A DNA stretch of 64,000 nt from Marisa cornuarietis. Its lineage: Eukaryota > Mollusca > Gastropoda > Architaenioglossa > Ampullariidae. Location: contig SMMW01000641.1 of assembly GCA_004794655.1 (NCBI GenBank), positions 310,001 to 374,000 of the forward strand, read 5' to 3'. Shown here piece by piece: positions 1 to 10,748 of the stretch (position 1 is its first letter; each line of letters begins with the position of its first letter). Under the pieces are notes generated by a model. The model had not been told where the DNA came from and searched no databases. It saw only the letters and a program-made list of their open reading frames with translations. Both the position numbers and the translations under genes were made by a program.

Positions 1-822
1 AGTAAAAAAAGCCATCGTTGTAAGAAAGGTATGTATCAGAATTTAATGTTTTTCAATGCAGTCTACCTGATGTTTTTCTCTCGTGACATTCTAAACCCAC
101 ACTCATCACTACTTGTGCACACATATCACAATCACACTTGTGTCAGTCATCGTCAATTATCGGCAAAAGTCCGCCATCTTTGTCAACGATGTACATGCAA
201 GTGGCTTTAGTATCTAAAGCGAAATTCACGGAAACTTATTATTTAATTTTTTTTGCACAAAACAACCTCAGGTGTCTTTAGAAGGTATGTAGTAGGTTAG
301 TCAATAATGGAAGTCCTGACGAAAAGTGACTTTTCGTTAATGTTAATAATAGAAGGAAAAAAATGACTTTTTAGATAAATCTTATTTTTTTGTTTTTGTT
401 TCAGTTTTATTTTTTTCTCTTTTTTTCTTACAGTTGACAAGTTAGTGGAAGAGTTTAAGAAATCAAAATCTTGTATCTGAACTTTTTGTTTCCTCAACCG
501 GAAAATTCTTATGTTATTAATTTGCCTTTACTTTGTAACCTTTCAGCTTCATTATAGATTTTTTATTGTCATTTTCGTAAAGGAAATGTATTTTACTAGG
601 GTCAGAATGTTCCTCAGACATCTTATCTTGTGTCAAGCACAAAGCTCACATCTCATCGCTGCCACTCGTTTCAAGGTTGTGTAAGGTGTCCACCACCACT
701 TCCTCTCGCTGTCAGATGACCATTGACAACAACAACAACGACGCCGACGTCTGTGTCACAGATGCTAAGAGAAAGGGAATATCGGGAAGGTAGGAAGCAG
801 ACGGTAAATTGCCGACCACTGA
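1..822. other. single-copy AT-rich sequence, no gene seen
   Basis: AT-rich sequence with poly-T and poly-A runs around 240-440. I see no credible coding frame, RNA gene or mobile element. The only open frame of note (297-497, minus) is low-complexity Lys/Gln and reflects the poly-T tract. Confidence 0.6.
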
Positions 823-1022
823 CACTACAGTCACAGTCTCGCCACTACAGTCACAGTCTCGCCACTACAGTCACAGTCTCGCCACTACAGTCACAGTCTC
901 GCCACTACAGTCACAGTCTCGCCACTACAGTCACAGTCTCGCCACTACAGTCACAGTCTCACCACTACAGTCACAGTCTCGCCACTACAGTCACAGTCTC
1001 GCCACTACAGTCACAGTCTCGC
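823..1022. repeat. 20-bp minisatellite, 10 copies
   Basis: Ten near-identical head-to-tail copies of a 20-bp unit (CACTACAGTCACAGTCTCGC). One copy has a G-to-A change near 961. Because 20 is not a multiple of three, all forward frames read through the same array and give overlapping open frames that are not genes. Confidence 0.95.
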
Positions 1023-1331
1023 CCTCGTGTGCAGGGTCAGAGTGCAAAGTTCACAGTCGGCTAGACTCACAAGACTTCCTCGCTTTAAAGGCTTAAAACG
1101 TCGAGAACATTGGCTGAAGCAACAACAGAAATACGGTTTCATGTGATAACAACACCAAGAAACGGCAAGATGGCGCCCTGTAGACTCTAGTGTTACTGAG
1201 GTTATCATGATTAAACCTGGTTTGTTAAACAAGTACTCCTCGTTTATTTAAACCCTTTCCACCACCAACGATGGGGTTTAATAACTACAAATGGGCACAA
1301 ACATCCACGTAAGGGTCGGCATCAATTTCAC

Positions 1332-1333
<2 letters not shown>

Positions 1334-1388
<55 letters not shown>
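1334..1388. repeat. (CA)n microsatellite
   Basis: About 27 uninterrupted CA dinucleotides. The flanking unique sequence (1023-1333 and 1389-1740) shows no supported gene. A YY1-like core AAGATGGCGCC lies at about 1167-1177. Confidence 0.95.
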
Positions 1389-1391
<3 letters not shown>

Positions 1392-1741
1392 AATAAGAGA
1401 GAATGAGAGAGAGATTTCTGATTTCTTTGTGTACAGAGGATGTCCGGACCACACTGTGCCATCACAATCAGGTTGTCTGCCGGTCCCAGACGAGGTGATG
1501 TATGCTGTTCTGATTGAAAGGTAGGACTATATCACCAAGGGTTAGGACACATTCTCTAGCTGTGAGTGACTAGTTTATTTACTAAGGATGGCAGCGACAG
1601 AATCTCTGTAATGGCGGGTATTAGGAGATTGGTCGTCGGGTATCTGAGTAGCAACCTTCGCGGTCTCCCTGTCCCGCCTTCTACAAACATCTGACCGTGG
1701 TCAAGTCTCACTATATTATTATCGAGATCGTTATCAGTAAG

Positions 1742-2212
1742 AAATGCGTGAGTGTGTGCGTGGGTGTGTGTCTGGGTGCGTGAGTGGGTGTGTGTTTGGG
1801 TGTGTGTGAGTGTGCGTTTGTGTGTGCGTGGGTGTGTGAGTGGGTGTATGAGTGGGTGTGTGCGTGGGTGTGTGCGGGGTGTGTGCGTGGGTGTGTGCGT
1901 GGGTGGGTGTGTGCGTGGGTGTGTGAGTGGGTAGGTGTGTGAGTGTGTGCGTGGGTGTGTGAGTGGGTGGGTGTGTGCGTGGGTGTGTGAGTGGGTAGGT
2001 GCGTGGGTGTGTGAGTGGGTGGGTGTGTGCGTGGGTGTGTGAGTGGGTAGGTGCGTGGGTGTGTGCGTGGGTAGGTGCGTGGGTCTGTGAGTGGGTGGGT
2101 GTGTGAGTGGGTGGGTGTGTGGGTGTGTGGGTGTGTGGGTGAGTGGGTGGGTGTGTGAGTGGGTGGGTGTGTGAGTGGGTGTGTGGGTGTGTGTGTGGGT
2201 GGGTGTGTGCGC
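1742..2212. repeat. GT-rich degenerate minisatellite
   Basis: About 470 bp built of GTGTG, GGGTG and GAGTGGGTGGGTG blocks, so the plus strand is G-rich and almost free of A and C. The long His/Pro/Thr open frames on the minus strand are low-complexity translations of this array and are not counted as genes. Confidence 0.9.
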
Positions 2213-2390
2213 CTCATGACCGTCGCTTTCTTTGTGATATAACCTCGTCATTGAGAGGCTCCACTAGTATAACTGTGACAGGAGGGCTCATGTCAGTGTG
2301 ATTGTTGTTGTTGTTTTGTGTCTGTTCTGGGGTACTGGCCATCTTGACAGGGTTGGGGAACATGGCTTTGTGCAGTCCTGACTTCACGGG

Positions 2391-2391
<1 letters not shown>

Positions 2392-2455
<64 letters not shown>
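2392..2455. repeat. (TCTG)n tetranucleotide microsatellite
   Basis: Sixteen TCTG/GTCT tetranucleotides in a row. A CAGA-type tract occurs again at 4129-4186, in the opposite orientation. Confidence 0.95.
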
Positions 2456-4127
2456 GCGTGAGTTTGTAGTTCGATCAAATGGTTACCTAATTACCCTAAC
2501 GATCAAAGGGCTACCATATCACTCGTCCGATGACAAGAGTCAAGAATGCTTTCTTTCAACACCAGATTCTCACAAAAAGCTTCCGTGCAATTAGCTTTGT
2601 TACTTTAATTCCAGACCATTTCTGTCACGTGTTTTACTCAAATATCAAACAAACAACTACTATTTGTAACCTTCAAGAACAAGTATTACAAAGATGTTTC
2701 TTTAAAAGCTGTGTATAGCCGTTGGCACGTTCCAGTAGCTGCTTACTTACTATCCCTGAGGTTGATTATACAAGACTACAACTGGAGAAAACAATATTTC
2801 AGATATCAGTCGTACTGTAAACAAACTGGCGATGAAACAAAACTTGAAACAGTTATAACAACAAGCTTTACCTCTATGTCAATATCGTTAATATTAGTAA
2901 TAGTATTATCATAAAATAAATGTTAATCTGTGTTTTAGACAGATTCATTTCTCTATAAATTAATGCAATAATCCATAATTAATATTGAAGTCCACTGTCA
3001 AAACTAATGCTGGGAGGACAACTTTTACTTGAGATTCCCGCCAAGTCAAGGCACAACATGCGGCACATGATGACAGTTTGTGACATGGTGACATTGTTTA
3101 AACATCAACGGAGCACCAACACCAATGTTGACTTCAGCGCCACCAATGTTTTACTTTATTTTCTAATCACAGACATGGAGTTAAGCGCCCTTTACTTCCA
3201 GGCTTTCAGACCTTTGGATCCTCATTGCTGTTGTCCCCTCCTTGACATCTTCTTTATTGCACGTGAAGTACGTCTAACCGAGGCTTCACCGCGGGCTTCT
3301 GTCTCTAAATACCATCGTATTCAAGCTGTTATGTATAATTCACTGGATGTGTTGATTGAGGACAATTACAGATGACTGAGCTCTTGTCGTAGGCAGAGGA
3401 CAATAACTCGGTTAACATTTCCGTCTGTCGAGTTGTGGTCATCATTTTCCGCCAGCTTGCAGTCTAGCTCCTCCAATACATTACCAAAAATACAAGTTAT
3501 AATGGGGTCTGGTGTCTATTATACCTCGGAGCTGATAACAGAACGCACCTGTCTGCAGGTAAGAGAGTTTTAGTGGAAAAGGAAGTTGTGGGCACATTTC
3601 CATTGTAAAACTAAAATGTAATTAAATGTATTTATAGTAAGGCTGCCTTACGTCTTTTCTGAAATATAATATTTTTATTGTAATCTTTCGGCTAAAAGTT
3701 TTTATTGCAAACTGTTGGCTAAATGTTTTTGTTGTAAACTATTTATATAAATTAAAACAAAGTTTTACTTGAGCGTGAACAACACAAAGAGTAGATATGG
3801 AAAGACCTTAAAGGGTTGTGACTGTGATTACTGTGTAAAATATCACTTCTAAACCTGATTTGTATGCTCTGAATAGACGTAAGAAGAGATATGATATATT
3901 ATTTATATAATATCTTAATAAAGCTTCTGATGTGTAGTACTGACCTTGTGATATGATTCACTTTTTCACTTCAGGGTTTTCAAATTTCAGGCTAGATGAA
4001 TTCGAGATTTAAAAAAAAACTGTCTAACCTTTTACAAAAGGAGTAGCTAAAAAGTCGATAACCTTATACTGGGTGATGACAATAATTTCTCTTTATATAA
4101 ATCTATAATTCGAATATTCACTTTCCT

Positions 4128-4128
<1 letters not shown>
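2456..4128. other. single-copy sequence, no supported gene
   Basis: About 1.7 kb of unique AT-rich sequence. The longest frame (3007-3375, plus, 122 codons) resembles no family I recognise and lacks convincing splice or promoter context. Confidence 0.5.

Positions 4129-4186
<58 letters not shown>
4129..4186. repeat. (CAGA)n microsatellite
   Basis: About 14 perfect CAGA tetranucleotides, lying just upstream of the LINE remnant. Confidence 0.95.
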
Positions 4187-4187
<1 letters not shown>

Positions 4188-4339
4188 CAAGAGACCAAAT
4201 TCGAAGGCTCTGGTGCCATTGAGAAGAAATCAGACCTGAGCATAGTGTGGACTTGTACTTAAAGAAGTGGTGGGACCTGCCATTGTCTCTACACCCATTT
4301 CCAGCAGACTGATCTCAATCAACATGTCTTCTAAGCCTC

Positions 4340-4640
4340 CCAGTCTCAACCGTTTTCCAAATTTTGCTCCAACTTCCACACACAAACACGACCAGAAAAG
4401 AAACTGAGAAGACCATGAAGTTAGCCTCAAGGAAGGACATTCTACTCGTACTCGGGTACTCGGTGACTGGAATGCCAGGACCAATCAGCAGTGGGCTGTA
4501 AAGGCAGGTAAATCTGGCAAAGGTGAAACTAGAAACTAGAAGTAGACTTGTAGAGTTTGCACAAATTCACCTTGACCAGTACCTTCATCCTCACACGGAA
4601 GACAGGAGACACATGACAGATGGTTTGGTTTATAGCATCA
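4340..4640 (+). mobile_element. decayed non-LTR retrotransposon (LINE) endonuclease fragment
   Basis: Translating the plus strand in shifting frames gives pieces in the order expected for the apurinic-like endonuclease domain of LINE ORF2. An APTST motif lies at about 4366-4380, a GDWNAR motif (the catalytic GD-F/W-N-A block) at about 4462-4480, then a GKSGKGET stretch, then LVEFAQIH at about 4548-4572 and a PHTEDRRHMTDG stretch in another frame. Stops and frameshifts separate the blocks, so the copy is dead and 5'/3' truncated. No reverse transcriptase domain is recognisable nearby. The family (RTE-, CR1- or Jockey-like) cannot be settled from this piece. Confidence 0.6.
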
Positions 4641-5371
4641 GCTTCATAGAGAGAGCAACGGGGATGTTGTCTGTGTTGTGTTTTTGTGTTTGAAATGTGT
4701 CGGGGTGTAGCTAGGATATCGCCATCAAAGTCTAATCTACATGTCTACCTTAACTGGTTACACAGGGGTGGGCCAGTCGCGGGTAGAAAAATAACACAAA
4801 GCAGATATTTCACCAGATGGTTTGTTAGGTCCTTCCGAAGTATAGCAGAGAACGAATGTAATCCTTTAAAATTTAAGAATTTCTCTTGAGGAAAATATCC
4901 AACTAAAACTCTCCGGAGAATAACTCTCCAACTTCCCCACCAGCAATAACAAATAAACCCTAGTAATAAGCAAGGTGTTACAGAAGCTGACATCATTGTA
5001 TGTAACCGAGTACCCACACCTCTCGGCCATGCTTTGTGTGCAGGTGTTTCTGTCTCGTGTCTGTCAGTTGATGTCCTCTCCGTCTGTTTGCTGACACACA
5101 CTGTGTTATATGTGTGTTATATCCATTTTGTGTCAATCTTCCTTTTTCTCACTGGAGAAAGGCGCTATGTAAATTCCTTATTCTCATTTTTTATTGCATT
5201 ATCTGCATGGTACAAATATATTGATTTATCAGCCGGTGGAATGGAGCAGCACAGTCACGTGTTATCAGCACAAGATATCATCATCTATATCACTATATCT
5301 ATATATAACTCAATATCAGGAATATCATCGTCGTGTTGGGAATATCATCGCCATATCAGAGATATCATCAA
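4641..5371. other. unique sequence next to the LINE and SINE-like fragments
   Basis: No supported gene. A GCGCTATGTAAAT motif at about 5163-5175 resembles the tails of many tRNA-derived SINEs and their partner LINEs. AT-rich ATATC/ATCATC tracts occur at 5270-5370. Confidence 0.4.
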
Positions 5372-5450
5372 GTTGTGTAGCCCCCCCACTGGCCCCGAGT
5401 CCAACCAGCTGGCGGTAGTGGGTACCTGACCACCAAGAGGGTTGAGGAAG
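5372..5450 (+). mobile_element. SINE-like body fragment
   Basis: A C-run followed by GAGTCCAACCAGCTGG and GGGTACCTGAC, then GAGGGTTG. The same order (C-run, GTCGACCCAG..., GGGTTTTTGAC, GAGGGTTGG) follows the tRNA-like head at the right edge of the window (63886-64000). The two are therefore probably related copies of one tRNA-derived SINE. No tRNA head is visible in this copy. Confidence 0.4.
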
Positions 5451-5747
5451 ATGAGGCAGCGCCTCACTGACTCTGACAACAGTGAGGTCTCTAACACCTC
5501 ACTCCCCCACGACCTTTGCCTTTACCTCACTGTTGATATACACGCTCAGAAGAGTCGAGAGTTGACTAATAAATTTGTGCAGGAAATAAGAGTTTGTCTT
5601 CTCTAAATGTAAATAAAATGACTGCGTAGAGAGTCAGCAACTTTTGTCTACGTGTGCAGCAAAGTCAGAATGGTGATGAGTTCACAGTCCCACAGGCAAT
5701 TTATGTAGACATTCAAGCCTTAGTTTTTGCACCAAAATCCAAGTCTT

Positions 5748-5750
<3 letters not shown>

Positions 5751-5809
<59 letters not shown>

Positions 5810-5845
5810 CGTGCGCGTGCGTGTGTGTGTGTGTGTGTGTGTGTG
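5751..5845. repeat. (GT)n microsatellite
   Basis: About 95 bp of GT with a GTGC-rich interruption near 5806-5820. It lies 135 bp downstream of the GPCR1 stop codon. Confidence 0.95.
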
Positions 5846-5980
5846 AAAAAGGGATAATCGTAACATCCAGCGAGACAGAGAGAATAAAGTGAGAGAGAGG
5901 TTAAGAGGTAGCGAGATGGAGGACTGATGTTGCCACCACAACCAACACCACCACAGCTAACTACAAACAAACTACGACTA

Positions 5981-7114
5981 CTAAAAGTTAGCCCTATACC
6001 AATCAACTGTAAACAGTTTTCTTGGGTGCGTTTTAAGGAAACACAAGGCTTTGAGCGTTTGCCTGAACTTTGACCCCAGGCTGATGTACACAAAGAAATT
6101 GACTACGGAGTTTATGGCCAGAAGTCCGCTCATTAAGGTTTCCATGACTAACACCAGATTACACAGCCGTTTCCAGGGGCGATAATCAGGTACTAGAAGT
6201 CGAGCCATGGACGTCAAGACACGTGGACTGACGCATGCGATGTAGATACCGGAAATGACGATTAGTATGCGGGTCAGAGCGACCTCTTTTCTGCTCTGTT
6301 TAGAAAAACTTGGAAACTCTTTTCTCCACTTCATGGCGGTGTGTAACTTCACTGCTGTGATGACTGTTGTTACGGCCGTTACCGCCAGTGAGAGAAAAGG
6401 AACAACAGACGACATGATGACAGTGTCCAGGATGTCAAGGAAGGTCTTGTTCTCCATGTAGAATGTGGAGGGGATGACGAGCCACGTTGGCTCTACTTGA
6501 TAGTGGGAATAATAGGCACACACTGTGTCATAACTAAATAGTATGGTCTCATTGCTGCACACGAGGGCGACACTCACGACCCCAAATATGACCCAAAATA
6601 CTCGCCTGGACACCAGGCCCTGCACCTGTAGAGGGAGGGCGATGTGCACACATCTGTCAACTGAGATGAGCATGGAGACGAGGTTGGAGATGACGGCAAT
6701 GGAATCCGGTATACCTATCAGTCGGAAGCGAAGCAGTGTGAAGTCCCCCTGAATCCGCACATCGTTTCCCAAAATCTCGTTTAAAGTGTAATTTAAATAT
6801 CGGAGATAAATGGCTACAATGTAGAGAAGATCTAGGAGAGATAATATAAACAGCAGTCTGTTGATACTATCTTGCAGGCCTTGCCTATAAAAGACAACGC
6901 AGTTGAGGATGTTTGTGATGATGCCAATAACGAACAACACTGGGAGAACTGCTACATAAGTGCTTCTTGTGACCATCTCTCTGACTGACTTAGTAATCAA
7001 GTCCCCTGGACTATTGCAGGGAATGAACTCTGGCAGGGGCAGCCTTAAACAGTTGTCAAAAGTAAGGGTCACTAACGATACATTACCTTGCGAGTAATCT
7101 GTGGTCGTTGTCAT
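5981..7114 (-). CDS. class A GPCR, chemosensory-receptor-like, paralog 1 (intronless)
   Basis: A 377-residue seven-helix receptor in one uninterrupted frame. Helix landmarks are: TM1 about 52-75 with GIITN (Asn68); TM2 with LSLLD (Asp95, the sodium-site Asp2.50); the TM3 end Asp153-Arg154-Cys155 in place of DRY; TM6 with CVSP (Pro297); and TM7 NSVVNFFVY (335-343), where NPxxY has become NFFVY. The N-terminus has NVS and two cysteines (22, 33). ECL2 has Cys199 and ECL3 Cys318. The usual TM3 cysteine (3.25) is absent. The start ATG has purine context and gives an N-terminus of normal length. From family knowledge it is a plasma-membrane G-protein-coupled receptor. Its similarity to gastropod chemosensory-type receptors is inference, and the ligand is unknown. 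A neuropeptide or amine receptor subfamily is the alternative. Confidence 0.93.
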   Translation of the reverse strand: MTTTTDYSQGNVSLVTLTFDNCLRLPLPEFIPCNSPGDLITKSVREMVTRSTYVAVLPVLFVIGIITNILNCVVFYRQGLQDSINRLLFILSLLDLLYIVAIYLRYLNYTLNEILGNDVRIQGDFTLLRFRLIGIPDSIAVISNLVSMLISVDRCVHIALPLQVQGLVSRRVFWVIFGVVSVALVCSNETILFSYDTVCAYYSHYQVEPTWLVIPSTFYMENKTFLDILDTVIMSSVVPFLSLAVTAVTTVITAVKLHTAMKWRKEFPSFSKQSRKEVALTRILIVISGIYIACVSPRVLTSMARLLVPDYRPWKRLCNLVLVMETLMSGLLAINSVVNFFVYISLGSKFRQTLKALCFLKTHPRKLFTVDWYRANF

Positions 7115-7424
7115 GGCGACTGTCTTCTCTGCTGGAGTATGAAGACTATGAAGAATGTCAGGTCTACTTACACTTCATGAACAGCAATCATCAGCAGACA
7201 GTTCCTCTAGAACATCAGACTTAACACTAAGAGCGACATGCAGCTGGCCTTAGCACGAGCAACAATGTCTGATAAGAGAGAAGGAAGGTTTCTCTGCTCA
7301 TTTCATCAACTCGCCCACACAAATAAATTCTAGTCCTCATTTGCGGCGTTCAGAAGTCAGAACTAAACATGATGAGCACTGAAACTAACACCAGCATGAA
7401 TGACGATCACCCTCCCTGCTCTCG

Positions 7425-7600
7425 TCAACTCAAAACATTGATGATGACGAGCATGAAAACATTAAAGAGAACAGCGATGACGACGGCGGCAAAGACTGAA
7501 AGGATAACATAGTAAATGGGGAAATCGGCTGAAACAGGGAAAGGAAGTCGCCTCCAGCCTCGCATCTCCCTGACAACAGATGTAAATAAAATGTCAGAGA
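7425..7600 (-). pseudogene. short hydrophobic reading frame, possible receptor or channel relic
   Basis: A 59-codon minus-strand frame (ATG near 7601, TGA at 7425-7427) contains one strong membrane segment after a LPFPVSADFP motif. The helix carries a VFNVFMLVII-like core. Upstream, in another frame (about 7602-7680), a MFPGFLATLSMW stretch also looks membrane-like, so the two could be one frameshifted relic. Two readings are possible: TM1-TM3 of a cys-loop ligand-gated channel (the SADFP + helix layout resembles its TM2-TM3 loop), or TM1 of a GPCR (a central Asn followed by an aliphatic run). I cannot decide between them. It lies 311 bp upstream of the GPCR1 start on the same strand. Confidence 0.3.
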
Positions 7601-7699
7601 CCATTGCCTCCCCACATAGACAAGGTTGCTAGAAATCCAGGGAACATGTAGCAGCACATGACCATCACTACTTTCACTTGTTTAGTGTTAGACAGGATC

Positions 7700-8149
7700 G
7701 TTCACACAGACATTAACACCCCATCCCTTCAATAGAAATGAAAAAGGCGAAGACGACCATTTAAGCACAAGAAGAAACTTAAAAATACTGGTTAACGGCG
7801 ATCGAAGGATGTCTTCTCCCTTTGTTCACTACTAATTACCATCTTTTCCCCAACATAAAATAAAACATATCCGTGAAACACCACGTGTTTGCAAAAATGT
7901 TAAAAATATTTTTCAGAAACATTTAAACAAAGAAGTTTGTGGAATTTTTTTAAGTCCAACGGTCCTGCCTGTCGCTCAAGTTCTGTTTTAAGTATCTCCG
8001 ATGCAGACTGTTACTATAGCCACAAGTACGCATTTTATTTTACTGGAAAGTACCCGGGAAACCTGTGAACGTGGGTGTGGCGATGATGTTTGAGGTGAAA
8101 TAAATGTACAGACAAACTCATTAATTGTAGCTGCGCCTTCTTGTAGTCG

Positions 8150-8152
<3 letters not shown>
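7700..8152. other. single-copy sequence, nothing recognised
   Basis: AT-rich spacer upstream of GPCR1. No coding, RNA or mobile-element signal is seen. Confidence 0.5.

Positions 8153-8218
<66 letters not shown>
8153..8218. repeat. (GT)n microsatellite
   Basis: About 33 uninterrupted GT dinucleotides. The following 8219-9009 is unique sequence without a supported gene; short ACT and GAA trinucleotide runs occur at about 8728-8750 and 8805-8817. Confidence 0.95.
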
Positions 8219-8219
<1 letters not shown>

Positions 8220-9007
8220 CCAGTCAGTAAGCAGCTCCACCTTGTCTGCGTTTTCTCCTAGCTGTGCCACCATTCTTCAACATTTTCGCTGACAATTTTA
8301 ATTGCTTCCATCTGTAGTTTTCTGTCTCCTTGTCACTCTGATGGCAAACCTGCAATAACCTGCAATAACCTGGAATAAACTTTGGCAAAAGCATGAACCC
8401 AACATACTTCAGATAAGGGACTAAAATTTCTCCTTTTGCTCTTATGTTTTTGTTCTTTGAATTTTATCAACCTCTACTGATGACATGTCCATTGCAGCAG
8501 GAGCTCAAGAAACAAAGACAAAAGTGATTAAACAAATGTGTTGCTGTCTGTTGGTTGGCCTGCCTGGCTACTTGCTTGACAAACTGTAAAGTTCCTGTCG
8601 TGAGCTGCACTGACTGTGAGTTGGCACTAGTCTCACCTCCCAACTCGCCACACGGTGAAAGTGAGGGGAGTATAAACAATACACACATTGTTAGTAGAAA
8701 CACACTCTGACAGGACTTGTTCTTCTACTACTACTACTACCGCTGCTGTTACTACCAGTAATAATAATCACAACCACTGTTACAGCGGCCTCAAGACGGA
8801 CAGAGAAGAAGAAGAAGCGGCTACCAAAATTGTCTCGTCTGCTGCCAGGCACGTGCACACAGTCCAGTGAGCAGACACTAGTGACTGACTCAGCTTGGAG
8901 ACTTTCATCATCTGACAGACATCCCGGGGTAAGACCTTGAGGGCACCAGTTGTGCTTTCATATTATTTTATCTATTTGTTGTGAATATGCTCGCAGAGAC
9001 AATCGCC

Positions 9008-9009
<2 letters not shown>

Positions 9010-9051
<42 letters not shown>

Positions 9052-9064
9052 CAACAGCATTATT

Positions 9065-9125
<61 letters not shown>
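9010..9125. repeat. paired (CA)n and (GT)n microsatellites
   Basis: A CA tract (9010-9049) and a GT tract (9066-9125) on the same strand are separated by about 16 bp. They are reverse complements of one another and can fold into one long hairpin. An (AT)n tract follows at 9179-9193, directly at the mariner left end. Confidence 0.93.
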
Positions 9126-9126
<1 letters not shown>

Positions 9127-9337
9127 GGGGGGCACATTCACTTAAAAGAATGCGCTCATGTTGTAGAAATATTTGTGTGTATATATATATATACACGAGG
9201 TGTGGTAGAACAGTAATGAGACTAGCAACACTGCAAGCGATGTTATAAGGCTGCGCTGTTGGTAGATCGCTTGCACGTGTATCAGTCCCCTCCCATAGCT
9301 CAGTGTGAGTTTACACTCCTTCCGTCAACTACGTGAT

Positions 9338-9973
9338 TGTTGTGACGCTGTTAGTGACGTACGTTGTGTTGTGACGCTGTTAGTGACATTGTGTTGTGAC
9401 GCTGTTAGTGACGTACGTTATGTTGTGACGCTGTTGGTGACGTACGTTGTGTTGTGACTGCTGTTAGTGACGTTGTGTTGTGACGCTGTTAGTGACGTAC
9501 GTTGTGTTGTGACGCTGTTAGTGACATTGTGTTGTGACGCTGTTAGTGACGTACGTTATGTTGTGACGCTGTTGGTGACGTACGTTGTGTTGTGACTGCT
9601 GTTAGTGACGTTGTGTTGTGACGCTGTTAGTGACGTACGTTATGTTGTGACGCTGTTGACGACGTACGTTGTGTTGTGACTGCTGTTAGTGACGTTGTGT
9701 TGTGACGCTGTTAGTGACGTACGTTATGTTGTGACGCTGTTAGTGACGTTGTGTTGTGACTGCTGTTAGTGACGTTGTGTTGTGACGCTGTTAGTGACGT
9801 ACGTTATGTTGTGACGCTGTTGGTGACGTACGTTGTGTTGTGACTGCTGTTAGTGACGTTGTGTTGTGTTGTGACGCTGTTAGTGACGTTGTGTTGTGAC
9901 TGCTGTTAGTGACGTTGTGTTGTGTTGTGACGTACGTTGTGTTGTGACTGCTGTTAGTGACGTTGTGTTGTGG
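9338..9973 (+). repeat. minisatellite inside the mariner 5' region
   Basis: About 630 bp of repeats of TTGTGACGCTGTTAGTGACG, alternating with GTACGTTGTG or a shorter GTTGTG spacer. Units of roughly 20-27 bp are organised in longer blocks. It lies between the left inverted repeat and the transposase remnant, where a mariner element has its untranslated leader. GACGTACGTT palindromes recur throughout. Confidence 0.9.
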
Positions 9974-10097
9974 TTGTACGTCTGGACCAGCGCCATGTAG
10001 AGCAATGATGTGCCATTACATTTTGTGTTAAGCTTGGAGAATCGGCACGTGGGACGTTTGACAAGTTAACACAGGCCTGTGGGAAACATTCTTTATC

Positions 10098-10350
10098 CCG
10101 AGCTCAAGTTTTTCGCTGGCACAAATCATTTTTGAAAAGCAGAGAACACGATGAAGATGAACACCGTTCAGGGAGGCCAACTACGAAAACCGACGAAAAC
10201 AATCGAAAGTGTGAAAGTCTCGTGAGATCAGACCGTCGTTTAACAGTAAGAATGTTGAGTGAACAATTAAATGTGAACAGATTTACCGTTGATCAAATTT
10301 TGACTGAACATTTGCACATGCGAAAGATCTCAGAGAAAGGGTCATTGGCG
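10098..10350 (+). pseudogene. mariner transposase N-terminal DNA-binding region (fragment)
   Basis: One frame encodes SRAQVFRWH, then RSGRP, TDEN and LVRSDRRLTVRMLSEQLNVN. This is the order of the two helix-turn-helix domains of mariner transposases, which bind the inverted repeats. The open stretch from the internal ATG at 10132 continues to MRKISEKG, where the family would go on to the catalytic core. Here it stops at TGA (10351-10353). The upstream N-terminus is frame-broken. Confidence 0.85.
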
Positions 10351-10665
10351 TGAGACCTGACATTGCAGACAACTGGATGCTCCATCGTGACAACCCCCCA
10401 TGTCACACTGCCCTCTCCCTCACGGATCTTTCGACCTCAAAAGGCATTCCTGTGGTTCCCCAACCTCCCTATTCACCTGACCTCAGCCCCTGTGACTTTT
10501 TCCTTTTTTCTAAACTGAAAAATGTCCTCAAAGACTTTAGAAAACATCTAAAAGAGTGTAAGGGACATGCTGAAGACCATACCAGTTGAAGACTTCCAGC
10601 GCTGCTACCAAAAGTGGGAACAACGTCTCCATCGTGTGTAGCTGCCCAAGGGAACTATTTTGATG
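10350..10665 (+). pseudogene. mariner transposase C-terminal catalytic piece (fragment)
   Basis: A second frame encodes HRDNPPCHTA and YSPDLSPCDFFLFSKLK, the second and third acidic blocks of the mariner DD34D triad. A further frameshift near 10570 leads to a FQRCYQKWEQRLHRV-type C-terminal tail. The stretch between the DNA-binding domain and HRDN, including the first catalytic Asp, is missing. It is joined out of frame to the preceding piece, so no active enzyme can be made. Confidence 0.88.
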
Positions 10666-10748
10666 GGAATAACATTGATGTTTGAAAAAAATAAAAACTT
10701 TGGTAAATAAAAAAAATCAGTCTCATTACTTTTCTATCACACCTCGTA

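Larger units (their letters stand above)
9196..10746 (+). mobile_element. defective mariner-type DNA transposon with terminal inverted repeats
   Basis: Left (9196-9223) and right (10719-10746) terminal inverted repeats of 28 bp match at 26 positions. Both begin CGAGGTGTG, as in many mariner families. A TA dinucleotide follows the right end (10747-10748); the left end is preceded by TACA in an AT-rich microsatellite, so the TA duplication is imperfect there. The interior holds two transposase pieces and an expanded 5' minisatellite (separate entries). The central part of the transposase is deleted, so the copy cannot move itself. It sits between GPCR1 and GPCR2. Confidence 0.9.

Noticed and set aside
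1556..2251. 231-codon His/Pro/Thr-rich minus-strand frame
   Set aside because: It is the low-complexity translation of the GT-rich repeat.
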